64,000 nucleotides of DNA, from contig OZ010795.1 in NCBI GenBank assembly GCA_963932465.1, positions 472,120,806 through 472,184,805 of the forward strand, given 5' to 3'. Below are positions 48,099-58,439 of this stretch, piece by piece. The notes beneath the pieces were generated by a model, which was given only the letters and a program-made list of their open reading frames with translations, had not been told where the DNA came from and made no database searches. Every line of letters starts with the position of its first letter. Within the stretch, counting starts at the first letter, position 1. The stretch comes from Maratus speciosus (lineage: Eukaryota > Arthropoda > Arachnida > Araneae > Salticidae). The position numbers and the translations under genes were made by a program.

Positions 48099-48300
48099 CA
48101 GTAGAGTCCCGATTATCCGAGTCCCGCTTAACCGAGTTATTTTCTTCTGATGGACTGGTGGTTTCTATTATTATGAAACAGACATTATAAATGAAGCGTT
48201 AGGTGAAGATGAAAGAGCAGTCGTAAAAAGTTAGAACTCTGATTTTCTGATCAGAATGGAAAAAAAAATGGCCATAATTTTTTTTTGACAAAAAAAAAAA
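48099..48300. mobile_element. Tigger-type left terminus within H1
   Basis: CAGTAGAGTCCCGATTATCC with TA before it (48097-48098) is a pogo/Tigger terminus. A homologous terminus is in copy C at 56077. The end of the insert is not clear. Confidence 0.5.
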
Positions 48301-48371
48301 GGCCATTTTTTTTAAATGCTGACACGACTACGACACTAAATTCTGAACAAGCAGAATTCCTGTTCTCTAGT

Positions 48372-49026
48372 ATTTTAGTTTTCGGTGAAAAGAAAAATTT
48401 CCCCAGAATGCACTTCCAGTTTTGAAATCATAAGTAAATGTTTTCTACTATTTAGGTTTCTTCGGAAACCATTGGTCAGAATTGAAAGTTTAATATATCT
48501 AAATGTCAGAAATTAAATCGGCGATTACTATAACGGGAATTACTTTGGTTGGAACGATTTTCATTAAAAATATATAAATTCATACTAGCTTCCCCATTCC
48601 TTGTTTTTAAAAATTCAGCTAATTTTACTCAAACACACAAAGCTAAAAGGCCTGGAACTCGATTATAGAAGTTCCAACCCGAGTGTTCGTCAGTACTGAA
48701 TTTGAATGAGAATTTCGCCAATTTAGTGAACTACAGCCAAGTTGGCTTCATTTATGGCGATCGTTATATTTGGCAATATTTCGCCAAATGTACCGAAGCT
48801 TGACGAAAATATATTCCTGTCAATATAAGCATAATTTAAATACGTGAGCTATATAAATAGTATTTTGTTTTCTAGTCAGTGTTGAGCATTAATTAAATTT
48901 TCAGTTAAACAACTACTAGATCAAAGTATTTAATAATTTTTTACAATATTATTTCCCAAGTTATATTAGCAAATATGTGTGTTAATGACTGCACTAGCTG
49001 TAACAGATGGAATCTTTAATATATAC

Positions 49027-49065
<39 letters not shown>

Positions 49066-49098
49066 ATTTTTGTATAGAATCTAGGGGAAAAAAAAGAG
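48372..49098. other. No recognised gene, 34-base poly-A
   Basis: An uninterrupted A run is at 49031-49064. TTTCGCCAA words recur around 48713-48793. Confidence 0.45.
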
Positions 49099-49283
49099 GG
49101 CACAGATGTCATATATTGGCGCGATTTTTTTCCGACTCCAATTTGGCGAAAACATCAACAGCATAAACAACAACATCCGGGTTACTATGTCAAGCAAAAT
49201 AACGACACTTTGGCGCCAGTTAAGTACTCATTGCGTATATGACATTGGCGTCAGAAAAAAATAGCGCCAATGACATCTGTGCC
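49099..49283. mobile_element. GGCACAGATG MITE, copy 1
   Basis: The ends are GGCACAGATGTCAT and its reverse complement, with inner inverted words ATTGGCGC / GCGCCAAT and TTTTTCCGAC / GTCAGAAAAA. At 185 bp it is almost all palindrome. The same family lies at 50044. No clear target duplication in the A-rich flank. Confidence 0.7.
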
Positions 49284-50043
49284 AAAAAAAAGGAACTATA
49301 CAGTATGAAAAACGGGTTTATAATTTACATTTCATATTTCATTTTCATATTTTATAAAAGGCGTGTTCTAGTGAAAAGAATTTCAGAGCACTCTTTGTTA
49401 ACAATATAGATAAAAAAATGTACCAAATGAAACTATGAAGTAACTAGTATAAAAATATAAATGCAATAGAACAAAGCAACTTAAAATCTGTTTTAAAATA
49501 CTAGAAGAAGCTTTTCCCTTTAAGAGAGAATTCCATGTTGTGTGCTGGTTGGCCCGGTTGGCTAAAAGATCCAAAATGGCGCCAAAGAGCCATTGCAGAT
49601 TTAGAATCATACAATTTTGTTAAGAGGACTGAAAAACATTGCTTTTTTAATACTACACACATATATTTAATACTGGGTCATATTCAAAAAATAAATACGA
49701 TGTTGAAACAATACTTTACGGTGTTTTTCAGTATTTCAACAAGTAATGTAAATATATAAACATATCTAATACCTCGGAGGATTTTTTGTTATAACAAATT
49801 GTAAACGACGAATAAACGAGCGAAAAAACTTACCAAAAATGACTCGTGAAATATGAAAGATAAATCTTCTTTAATCCGGATTTTTGAAGATAACCATGGA
49901 GTGTTTCGTATAAAAATAAACGAAAATATCAAAATATATTTACAGACTATTACATATACAAATAAAGAAAAAATATTATAATAAATTATATAATATATTA
50001 AATAAGTAAATATTATAAAAAATATGCAATATTATTAATTATC
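49284..50043. other. No recognised feature
   Basis: Unique AT-rich spacer between two copies of the same MITE. Open frames on both strands around 49398-49759 overlap and show no domain. Confidence 0.4.
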
Positions 50044-50292
50044 GGCACAGATGTCATATACGCCACATATTGGCGCGATTTTTTCCGACGTCAATTTGGC
50101 GAAAACCTCTTTACCATATCATCTATATCCGGTTTACCATACCAAGCAAAATAACGACACTTTGGCGCCAGTTAAGTACCCGGTGCGTATAGGACATTGG
50201 CGTCAGAAAAAAATCGCGCCAATATGGGGCGATATAACTTTTGGGTTGGTTCCACCACATCGTTACATTATGGGATAAATGACATCTGTGCC
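50044..50292. mobile_element. GGCACAGATG MITE, copy 2
   Basis: It shares with copy 1 the ends, ATTGGCGCGATTTTTTCCGA, ATAACGACACTTTGGCGCCA and GACATTGGCGTCAGAAAAAA, in the same orientation. It is longer (249 bp), mainly through about 50 extra bases near 50228-50280. Confidence 0.7.
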
Positions 50293-51036
50293 ACTTATAG
50301 ACCAGTAGATTGGATTTTATGCAGCGATCATAATCTCGATGCTAAAATTCAACTGCTGGCGGTAACTGTGTTTACTTTAAAATATTAGCATAAAGCTATA
50401 TATAGTATGTGTTATTAATGTTTATTTATTGAAAATATATCGAAAAAAATCATTGTAATAGTAAATACGCAATATATTATAATATAACTTCAAAATGTCG
50501 TTCTTTATCAAAGAACACTCACTAAATCTCTGTAAAGCTTTACACATGCAACCTAGGTCGAGGTTAAAACTTGTCTGCATAGTAGCTAGAATAACTGATA
50601 AGCATTCTGGTTTGACGTCACGAAAGTAAAATCCATGTAAGAATGAAGCAAAACTCCCTTATCATATAATGATGAAGAAAGCAACTCCAAAGGTTTAAGA
50701 TCGCAACAACCACATTGAAACATTTATCGTCCCCAAAAGCCAGCTCACAATATGGAACTCTTCCCCACTTTAATTTAACGATACTCTAATATGCTTATTT
50801 TTCTTTCGAAAACATTTGGTAGTACCTGGCGATAGAAACCCCTTGACTAATTGCAGTTACATGACTATTATGTTGGTTCCACTTTTGGGTTACTAAAACA
50901 TCTCTCCACCCCTATCTCTTCTCTAAGTTTCTACCGACATAAAATAGAGCCTATGTTGGAGCAGAGATGGTCACCAGCATTTTGACATCATTATTTTTGA
51001 AATTGGTTCGTAGTTCCAGAGATTAGCCCCTACAAA
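50293..51036. other. No recognised feature
   Basis: Somewhat less AT-rich than its surroundings, but no open frame, repeat or RNA signal is supported. Confidence 0.4.
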
Positions 51037-51048
51037 CAAGCGTTACTT

Positions 51049-51259
51049 GTTGTTGTTTTATTGAACACATACATCAGACTTGCGTGCTTGACACCAGAGC
51101 CCGCTTATAAGTCATCGTCGATATACAGAGACGAGATAGCACAAGGAAATTTACAACACCAGAGAATTACATTCTGGGGGTTCCACAAAGAGTGTGCAAC
51201 AGAGCCGGCGGGATTCGAACCCGCCCCCACCTACGCTCTCAAGCGATTAGCGGCGTGGC
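51049..51259 (-). mobile_element. tRNA-derived SINE with 12-bp duplication
   Basis: On the minus strand the head begins GGCCACGCCGCTAATCGC and contains a perfect T arm GGCGGG-TTCGAAT-CCCGCC with the B box. A body of about 130 bp follows, with a short ATAAAACAACAACA tail. The flanks CAAGCGTTACTT (51037-51048) and CAAACGTTACTT (51260-51271) agree in 11 of 12 bases, the mark of LINE-driven insertion. SINEs are copied from RNA polymerase III transcripts by a partner LINE. The head lacks a full 5' acceptor strand, so it is slightly shortened or diverged. The plus-strand open frame across it is a by-product. Confidence 0.85.
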
Positions 51260-52261
51260 CAAACGTTACTTCTTTATAATATTTGTATAGGTATTTAAGT
51301 ATTGCGCGGCAGCGCAATACTTATTTATTTCCAGTGTCACTTCTCAATGTTAATTTAACATACACAGTAAAAAAAAAACGGGAAAAATTACAGCTGATTT
51401 GGCTGTGAATCGCTAAAATACAGCGTTTTATTAACTTCCGTATCGATTTACAGTAAACTGCTGTTATTTCAACAATGCAAAACCGCCTGGACTACGTTCC
51501 AGATGAGATACCTACCCTACAGGCACACTGTCAAGCCAAAGCAGGTTATTATTAGCGTTAAGTAGTGTCGTACGAGTGTTAGCGTCGGTGTGAATATGTG
51601 CCTATTATGAATTCAAAATGGCGATTTTGGATACTTAAATACAATTCTGGATTACATATTTTAAAGAATCAGAGTAAGTTTTATTTTTATGTTTATTCGT
51701 ATCATTGATTTAATAACTGTATCAATTAGGCAGTTCTCTTATATAATGTAAGATACAAATTTTGTATTTGAGTACATATATATAAACGATGACTGACAGT
51801 AGCTTTGAATCATTTGTATAAGGATTAAATATTTTGTCTTAAATTATAACAAAAGAGAATATTTCCAATTTAGATTTGAAAAAAATATTATTTTTCTTTT
51901 CTTTTTTCCATCATAGGACTTAGTTATTATTTACTTATGTGTCAAAGTATCCAGATTAAAAAAAAAAAAAAAAAATCAATATTTTTGAGATATGTTTTGC
52001 TTTGCTATTATATATTTTTCGCAATTTCATTCTTTCCGTTATTTGTATTTTAACATACCTTACTAATCTAAATTATACAATATTTTTTAATTGTCTAAAA
52101 GATTTAAGTACGCTTTTTGTACTAATTTAAATGTTTTTATTTATTTAATGTATTATTATAGTTTATTAAAATTTCAAAAACAATTTTACGACTTATGGTC
52201 CGATTTACCGTCGGAGTTATTCACATTTTATAGATGCTAGTTTTTTACGCGCATTTCTTTT

Positions 52262-53489
52262 CATTTTTACTTTCTTCTCTCTTTACAAGAAGAAAGTATT
52301 GGATTCGTAAAAATTTTCGACTTCCGGTTTTCGACGGATTTACACGTTTTAGAGGTCAGAGATTCCAAAAAACATGTTTTTACAAAATGTCTGTCTGTGA
52401 CTCTGTGAGTCTGTCTGTCTGTCTGTGTGTATGTGACACAAATTTTGTGGGCGCTCTACCTCAAGAACTAATGCACGAAATTTAATAAAAATTTATATTC
52501 AAATAGTCCCTAATATAAATTGGTGCTGATTAGTTTTTGGTGTGTAAATCGCCCAACAGGTGGCGCTGCTATGCTGCATTTTTCGCGATTTCTGCACTAG
52601 CTCTATCTCAAGAACTAATGCACGGATTTTTATAAAACTTCAGATTCAATTAATCCTTGATATGAATTAGAGCTGGTAATGTTTTGGTGCAAATCGCCCA
52701 ACAGATGGCGCTACTATGCTGCATTTTGCAGCATTTACACGATTTTCGTAATAGCTCTATCTCAAGAAATAATGCACGGATTTTCATCAAACTTCAGATT
52801 CTGTTAGTGCTTGACATGAATTGACGTTTTGCACCTTTTGGTGTAAATCGCTCAACAGGTGGCGCTGCTATGCTGCATTTTTTGTGATTTCCGCAGTAGC
52901 TCTATCTCAAGAACTAATGCTTGGGTTTTCAACAAACTTCAGATTCAGGTATACATGGATATGAATTACTGCTGTTTATGTTTTGCTGTAAATCGCTCAA
53001 CAGGTGGCGCTGCTATGCAGCATTTTTCTCGATTTCCACAATAGCTCAATGTCCAGAACTAATGCACGGATTTTTATCAAACTTCAGATTCAGTTAGTCC
53101 TTGACATGAATTGATGGTTTGTTCCTTTTGGTATAAATCGCTCAACAGGTGGCGCTGCTGTGCTGCATTTTTTGTGATTTCCACAGTAGCTCTAGCTCCA
53201 GAACTAATACACGGATTTTCATCAAACTTCAGATTCCGGTATACCTTAATATGAATTAGTGCTGATTGTGTTTTGGTGCAAATCGCTCAACAGATGGCGC
53301 TGCTATGCTGCATTTTTTAGAATTTCCCCTACAACTCTATCTCAATAACTAATGCACGAATTTTCATCAAACTTCAAATTCAGGTATACTTTTATATGAA
53401 TAAATTGATATAATTTCTTCTACTATTTAAATGATTTAATTGATGTGATTTATATAGAAGAAAGTTTTGTGATGGCCACAACATACTAG
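52262..53489 (+). mobile_element. Helitron-like element H2 with minisatellite, copy 1
   Basis: The 5' side begins with a hairpin ACTTTCTTCT / AGAAGAAAGT around 52269-52295. It then has TTTACACGTTTTAGAGG, a GTCTGTCTGTCTGTGTG microsatellite (about 52412-52428) and a tandem array. The 3' end has TTGTG-ATGGC-CACAA, CATA and CTAG (53486-53489) followed by T. The order microsatellite, minisatellite, hairpin, CTAG is that of DINE-type non-autonomous Helitrons. The exact 5' base is uncertain, because the TC/A rule is not met cleanly. No protein. Confidence 0.7.
52440..53400 (+). repeat. 145-bp minisatellite, about 6.5 copies
   Basis: The word AATCGCYCAACAG begins at 52547, 52692, 52846, 52991, 53136 and 53281, spaced 145, 154, 145, 145 and 145 bp. 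Each unit also has GGCGCTGCTATGCTGCAT, CTCTATCTCAAGAACTAATG and CATCAAACTTCAGATTC. Units are diverged point by point but keep length. Confidence 0.92.
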
Positions 53490-54047
53490 TTTATATGTAA
53501 TTTTGAAATAATTTATTGTGTGTAAGCTGGATACACTTCTTTATTGATCCATAAAATATTCCAAGAGTTTGCTTACTATTATCGCAGCATTCAAAAGCAT
53601 CAGATCAAATTTTGCTTTTGATAATTATCGAACAATAAGAAGTAATTAGCACTAGATGCTGAAATTAGGTATTTTGAATGTTCTCAATGTATGTTATATT
53701 ACGCAGTACATTTGAAATTCACATAAGGAAAATTCTTTACAATGAGTTACAACAGTTTAAAATTTACGATTTATTGCTTTTTTCGGTGTATTTTCCTATT
53801 TTATTTATTATTTTGCTTTATGATGCTAAATTTGTATCTTACACATGTATAACAGAATTTATTATATAATAATGTTATTAAAACAATGATATAAGTAGAC
53901 ATAAAGATAACACTTATAGAGCTCTTAGTTTTTAAAAGATGTATCATAGTATACAAAAAAAAAAAAAAAAAAAAAATCAAAGTAAATAAACATTGCAGGG
54001 CGAGCAGGGGGAGAGGGGGAGGAGGAGGATGCAAACGTACATCTACA

Positions 54048-54085
54048 AATAATAATAATAATAATAAATAAAATAAAATAAATAC
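54048..54085. repeat. (TAA)n / (TAAAA)n microsatellite
   Basis: AATAATAATAATAATAAATA followed by AAATAAAATAAA. Confidence 0.8.
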
Positions 54086-54151
54086 AAAATGTATATATAT
54101 GAAAACAGAAACATATACCGTTAGAATGTCGCATTCACCTTGAAAACTATA

Positions 54152-54447
54152 TCGAAATAAAATTAAAACTTGCTAAAAAGGTGCATTTAATGTCATAAAT
54201 ATAAAAAGATGTTAATAAGATGTTATTACATAATAAAATAGTTTTTATAAACTTCCAATATTTCATGCCTAGCGCTTTCGATCACCTACTGATCGAATAG
54301 CGATAGTGATCGAAAGCGCTCGGCACGAAATCTTGGAGATTTTTAAGTTTTTAAAAACTGTTTTATTATGTAACAACATCTTATTAACATCTTTTTATAT
54401 TTGTGACATTAAATGCACCTTTTTAGCAAATTTTAATTTTATTTCGA
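54152..54447. mobile_element. Near-perfect palindromic MITE, 296 bp
   Basis: The arms, about 135 bp, start TCGAAATAAAATTAAAACTT and end in the reverse complement. They meet around a loop of about 20 bases at 54286-54305. The inner stem GCGCTTTCGATCAC / GTGATCGAAAGCGC is exact. TATA stands on both sides (54148-54151, 54448-54451). It lies within the TIR element 51363-54718. Confidence 0.85.
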
Positions 54448-55371
54448 TATAAAATAAATAATAATAAAGGCTAAAAAATTACTGTTATCTTGTTAAAAGT
54501 GCTGTAAAATTAACAGCAAAATATGCTGAAAAAATACAATTTTTTGTAAAATCTAAAAAACAAAATTACTGTAAAATTAATTGTAAAAGTGCTGTAAATT
54601 TACAAGTTTGCTGTTTACCCGTGAAAAACAAAACTGCTGTAAATTGACAGCAAAATTTGCTGGCACCCATATTGCCAGCATTTTTTGCTGTAAAGATACA
54701 GTGATTTTTTTTACAGTGTAGAAAAGCCTATGGAGCTCATAACTTTTTGATTTTTTCTTCCCACCTTTCTGTTCCTGATGCCACAAATGTTTTATTCTTC
54801 GCTAATTCTAATAATAATATAAATTTAAAGTGTAAAAACGTTTGCCTGATGTTAGAGTCAAAACGGATGGTAAAATGCTTTTGCATATGGGTGGATTATA
54901 ACACAGAAAATAGCACAGGCTATGTTTTATTTATATAATTCGAATATTTTTCTTAATAATTACAAATTTCACTATTTTCATTGAGAATCAATGGACATTT
55001 TCCTATAAAATTCAACTTCATTTCTTCACTGTTGCAAAAATTCAAAAGTCTTAATAAATTTTTGTCTACAGCAATTAATTTTCAGTTAAAATATTTCCAT
55101 GTGAAAAAATGAAATTGAAATAATTTTTTAAAGAATTAAAAATAATATGAATATGGCGTCATAGTAGAAATAAAAATGACATTTTCAAACATTTGTTAGT
55201 AATACAAAGCGCAATAATTTGATTTAATACAGAAAGTAAGTGAACATTACGTCAAACTTAAAACAAAAATTTGAAATATATTTTAACGATATTAATTTTA
55301 AAACACAAATATCAGTTATATACAGATGAGTGCATAGATCCAATAAAAAGTTGTTAACTTTGTGATTTATT

Positions 55372-56396
55372 AGCCTCCGGTACGGTATGCTATTTCTTTC
55401 TCGCAGCTTCTTTTGTGTCCAAAAAATAACGTTACCTTACAGAAGCTAGCCGTAAAACAAAACATTACGATTAAAATACTCTTTAGCAATTATTTAAACT
55501 TCTAAGCATCGCACATTTTCAATTTTTATACCGTCGTATTGAAAAAAAAAGTTATTTTAAATGCATTTTGTTTGAAAACTGTATCTCCATTTATTTTTGA
55601 AATATTAATTTTTGTGTAGTTTTTGGAGCCATTTGCTTAATATTGGCAACGGAAGTACTCCATTTCTTTAGAAAGTAAAGGAAAAATAGTTTTAAAATAG
55701 TAATTATATATTTTTGTTGCCATTTTCTCGTAACAACCAAAAGAAAATGTAATTAAAATACGTGCTATTTTGAAAAAAAAAAATAAAAATAAACGAATGA
55801 TTTCTGTTAAAACAATGGAGCTATTATAAACTATATTTAAATGTAAGTATCTATGAATCATTAGATAGCCGGGTTTTTTGTCGATTTTCTTGAGGACGGA
55901 ATCTTTTTGCTGCATTTGTGCACTATTTCGCGATAGTGATGTGCTATGCATGCTTTGCTGTAGATGTTTAAGAGTAGATCGTAAATGTGGAATTCTTAAG
56001 CGGATGCGAATGACGTCATTTTACATAAAATAAAACGTGTGCTTTAAGTCTTAAAATTGAAATATGTTTTGTACTGCAGTAGAGTCCCGCTTAACCGAGT
56101 TATTTTGTTCTGATGGACTTTTGGCTTCTATTCTTATGAAACAGCCATTATAAATAAAGTGTTAGATGAAGATGAAAGAGCAGCCGTAAAAAAAATTATG
56201 GCCATTTTTTTCCCCATTCTGACCAGAAAATCAGAGTTCTAACTTTTTACGGCTGCTCTTTCATCTTCACCCAACACTTCATTTATAATGGCTGTTTCGT
56301 AATAATAGAAGCCACCAGCCCATCAGAAGAAAATGAAGTAATGGAAATGCCGGAGGCGACACTAAATTCTGAAAAAGCAGAATTCCTGTTCTCTAG
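55372..56396 (+). mobile_element. Helitron family H1, copy C
   Basis: It matches copies A and B from a CCGGTACGGTATGCTATTTC word at 55377. Its 3' end has AATTCTG-AAAAAG-CAGAATT (56365-56384), CCTGTTCT and CTAG (56393-56396), then T. A pogo-type terminus CAGTAGAGTCCCGCTTAACC is at 56077. A fold-back at 56110-56328 is embedded. The 104-residue minus-strand frame (55637-55951) has no domain I recognise. Confidence 0.7.
56110..56328. repeat. Fold-back, 82-bp arms
   Basis: GATGAAGATGAAAGAGCAGC (about 56167) is answered by GCTGCTCTTTCATCTTCACC (about 56249). The arms include CTGATGGAC / GCCCATCAG at the outside. Copy B has a single arm only, so the inverted duplication arose within this lineage. 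Confidence 0.75.
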
Positions 56397-56399
56397 TTT

Positions 56400-57605
56400 A
56401 TATTTTTCTTGTATCTATTTATTGATTGGTGAAATTTTAATTTACGAAATATTAACCAAAAATAAATACTGTACTATTTATATTACTTTAAGACGATGTA
56501 AAATTGAAATTGTTCGATCTTTAGAGGTTAATAAATTTGTAAAAGCGAAATTTATTTTATAGGTTGCATTAATATGCCGTCAGCGTTACAAACTAACATG
56601 TTTTTCTCTGTATAATATATATATTGTTAATAGGTCGTTTCTTTTTGTTGCAACAAGAAAGAAAATATAATTATTTATAAATAAAAAAAATATTGAGACA
56701 TTTAATGATAAGTCTATGGAATTTTTTTAAAATCTAAAATTAATCTTCAATGACTTTATTTTTCTTTTTTTTTTTTTTTCTGTTACAAAAACCATGGCAC
56801 TGAAAAATTGTATCATTAGACGATCGGTGGAACAGTTTTGACGATTGGAGTTGCCGTTAAATAATCGTTAGCTAAATTTGCATCACAAATTGTAATGCGA
56901 TACTGCGTAAATCAAACATCGATTATGTTAAATTTGGCATTAATTCGTTTAATTGCATTACCTATTTAAAAAACTTCGCATATTAAACAAAAACACAATT
57001 TGCATAACAAATTAAAAGAAAAAACAATTTATTTCCAACTTTGTTTAGGCCCGAGAAGGGACTGATATTAGGATATTTCATTCAGTTGATTCTACATTTA
57101 ATGTTAAATTCTTGTAAGGAATATGGTTAAACTAATTGAACTTTAAAAATAAAAATAAAATTCAAACAATATGATACTTAAACCGCCCTAAAAACTTAGA
57201 TTCCGTTAAAATGAAATCGAAATAAATCTTAGACCTTTTTTCCATCTTTAAGTTGCAAATATTTGTATTGCAGATTTCGCATGTTTATTGAAAATGATAA
57301 CCTTATTGCAAAATGCAAATCTTAAATAAATAAATAAAAACATAAATAAAGGTCTAAGAATTATTTCGATTTTATTTTAACGAAATCTAAGTTTTTAGGG
57401 CGGTTTAAGTATCATATTGTTTGAATTTTATTTTTATTTTTTAAAGTTCAATTAGTTTAACCATATTCCTTACAAGAATTTAACGTTAAATGTAGAAATA
57501 ACTGAATGAAATATCCTAATATCAGTCCCTTCTCGGGCCTAAACAAAGTTGGAAATAAATTGTTTTTTCTTTTAATTTGTTATGCAAATTATGTTTTTGT
57601 TTAAT
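56400..57605. repeat. Dispersed repeat D, copy 2, last part with palindrome
   Basis: 56780-56960 resembles 14720-14890 weakly (AATTGTAATGCGATACTGCG). 56982-57605 is the second copy of the fold-back palindrome, with ends ATTAAACAAAAACA and TGTTTAAT, and the shared inner word GATACTTAAACCGCCCTAAA. A T run is at about 56767-56779. Confidence 0.7.
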
Positions 57606-57968
57606 GTTCATTGATGCCATTTTCTCATTACAATTCAAAATAACTTTTTTAAAAATTTTGAACAGAAAACATCGTTACGCTTAAAAAAAAAAAAAACCCG
57701 CATTTTTTCTCATAAAACTGTTCAACATTTTTTCATTTCGCTGATACTGAGGTTGAGACACTAAGCGAAATGCTTCATTGAGTGAAAATGACATCATATA
57801 TAAAATAAAACGATAATTTTATTTTATAAAACTAAATATTTTACTATGCATACGTATAGTGCGGATGGCGGCTGAACAAACCATTACCTCATCGATTTCA
57901 CGACTGAAATTCAAGGATTAGTTAGAACTCGAAAACCTATAAAACCGAACTGGTCTGTCGAGACATAT
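57606..57968. other. No recognised feature
   Basis: AT-rich with an A run at about 57685-57697. Nothing further supported. Confidence 0.4.
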
Positions 57969-58150
57969 CTTGGTGCAAATCACCTGCAGACAAAATTTTA
58001 GTGGTTAATTGGTAGGCTTCCCATTGTGTTTTCCTACACCCAGTCCTCTATACTTTCATACCTTTATGACTTCACTGGGTGCAGGGAAACACAATGGGAA
58101 ACCTACAAATCAACCACTAAAATTGTGTCTGCAGTTGATTTCCATCAAGA
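57969..58150. repeat. Fold-back, about 75-bp arms, 28-bp loop
   Basis: CAATTTTAGTGGTT / AACCACTAAAATT and CCCATTGTGTTT / AAACACAATGGG face each other around 58045-58072. It is a small palindromic repeat with no other copy seen here. Confidence 0.75.
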
Positions 58151-58234
58151 ACATGATGGCATTTGACAATAAACGCAAACAGATATTTGGAACTTTACAG
58201 CTCATTTTTTCAAAATGATGATTGTGCCACTTAC

Positions 58235-58367
58235 CACCTTTATCATCTGAGCACGTCATATCATTCTGGTTTTGCTCGAAGTATAATTTATAGAAATGGA
58301 GATGTCCATTGGTCAAAAAATCATGCAGCATAACATCATCGGGCTTTCTTCCAGACTTTTTTGGGTG
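58235..58367 (-). CDS. Possible orphan exon, unrecognised
   Basis: On the minus strand the sequence is open and less AT-rich than its surroundings. It reads KKSGRKPDDVMLHDFLTNGH and then LHFYKLYFEQNQNDMTCSDD, and ends in AAAG|GTGGTAAGT, which contains a good splice donor (GTAAGT at 58234-58229). Two acceptor-like AG sites lie just upstream (TTTCAG at 58381-58376, ATAG at 58371-58368). It sits between a fold-back repeat and the end of a Helitron, so it may be a host exon, a captured exon or chance. I do not recognise the protein. Continuing the frame past the donor runs into repeat sequence, which argues that the donor, if real, would be the true end. Confidence 0.25.
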
Positions 58368-58439
58368 CTATCACACTGAAATCTAGTCGGATGTAGCAAT
58401 CCCAAAACTTTCTTTTATCTCATACATGTTAATACTTCC

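Larger units (their letters stand above)
46475..48370 (+). mobile_element. Helitron family H1, copy B
   Basis: TCTACTAAAATAAAAATATG followed by GTCCGTGTGTCTCTCTGTC resembles the 5' end of the element at 37244. The 3' end has AATTCTG-AACAAG-CAGAATT (48339-48358), CCTGTTCT and CTAG (48367-48370), then T. The 3' 840 bp match copies A and C. Whether the 5' and 3' ends belong to one insertion is inferred from spacing and orientation. Confidence 0.6.
51363..54718. mobile_element. TA-flanked TIR element, 3.36 kb, multiply nested
   Basis: The ends are CACAGTAAAAAAAAAACGGG and, in reverse complement, CACTGTAAAAAAAATCACTG. TA is at 51361-51362 and 54719-54720. The empty site is seen in copy 1 of repeat D. 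Subterminal CAGCAAA and GCTGTAAATTNACAGC words repeat at 54480-54700. No transposase remains. It contains a Helitron (52262-53489) and a palindromic MITE (54152-54447). Confidence 0.8.
51296..55200. repeat. Dispersed repeat D, copy 2, first part, interrupted
   Basis: 51296-51360 repeats 13808 onward: the 12-bp-stem hairpin with GGCA loop and TTATTTATTTCCAGTG. The homology resumes at 54721 (GAAAAGCCTATGGAGCTCAT) and runs to about 55200. In copy 1 these points are adjacent, which fixes 51363-54718 as an insertion at TA. Confidence 0.75.

Noticed and set aside
55637..55951. 104-residue minus-strand frame in Helitron copy C as a protein gene
   Set aside because: The homologous region of copy A has stops and different residues, and no domain is recognisable.
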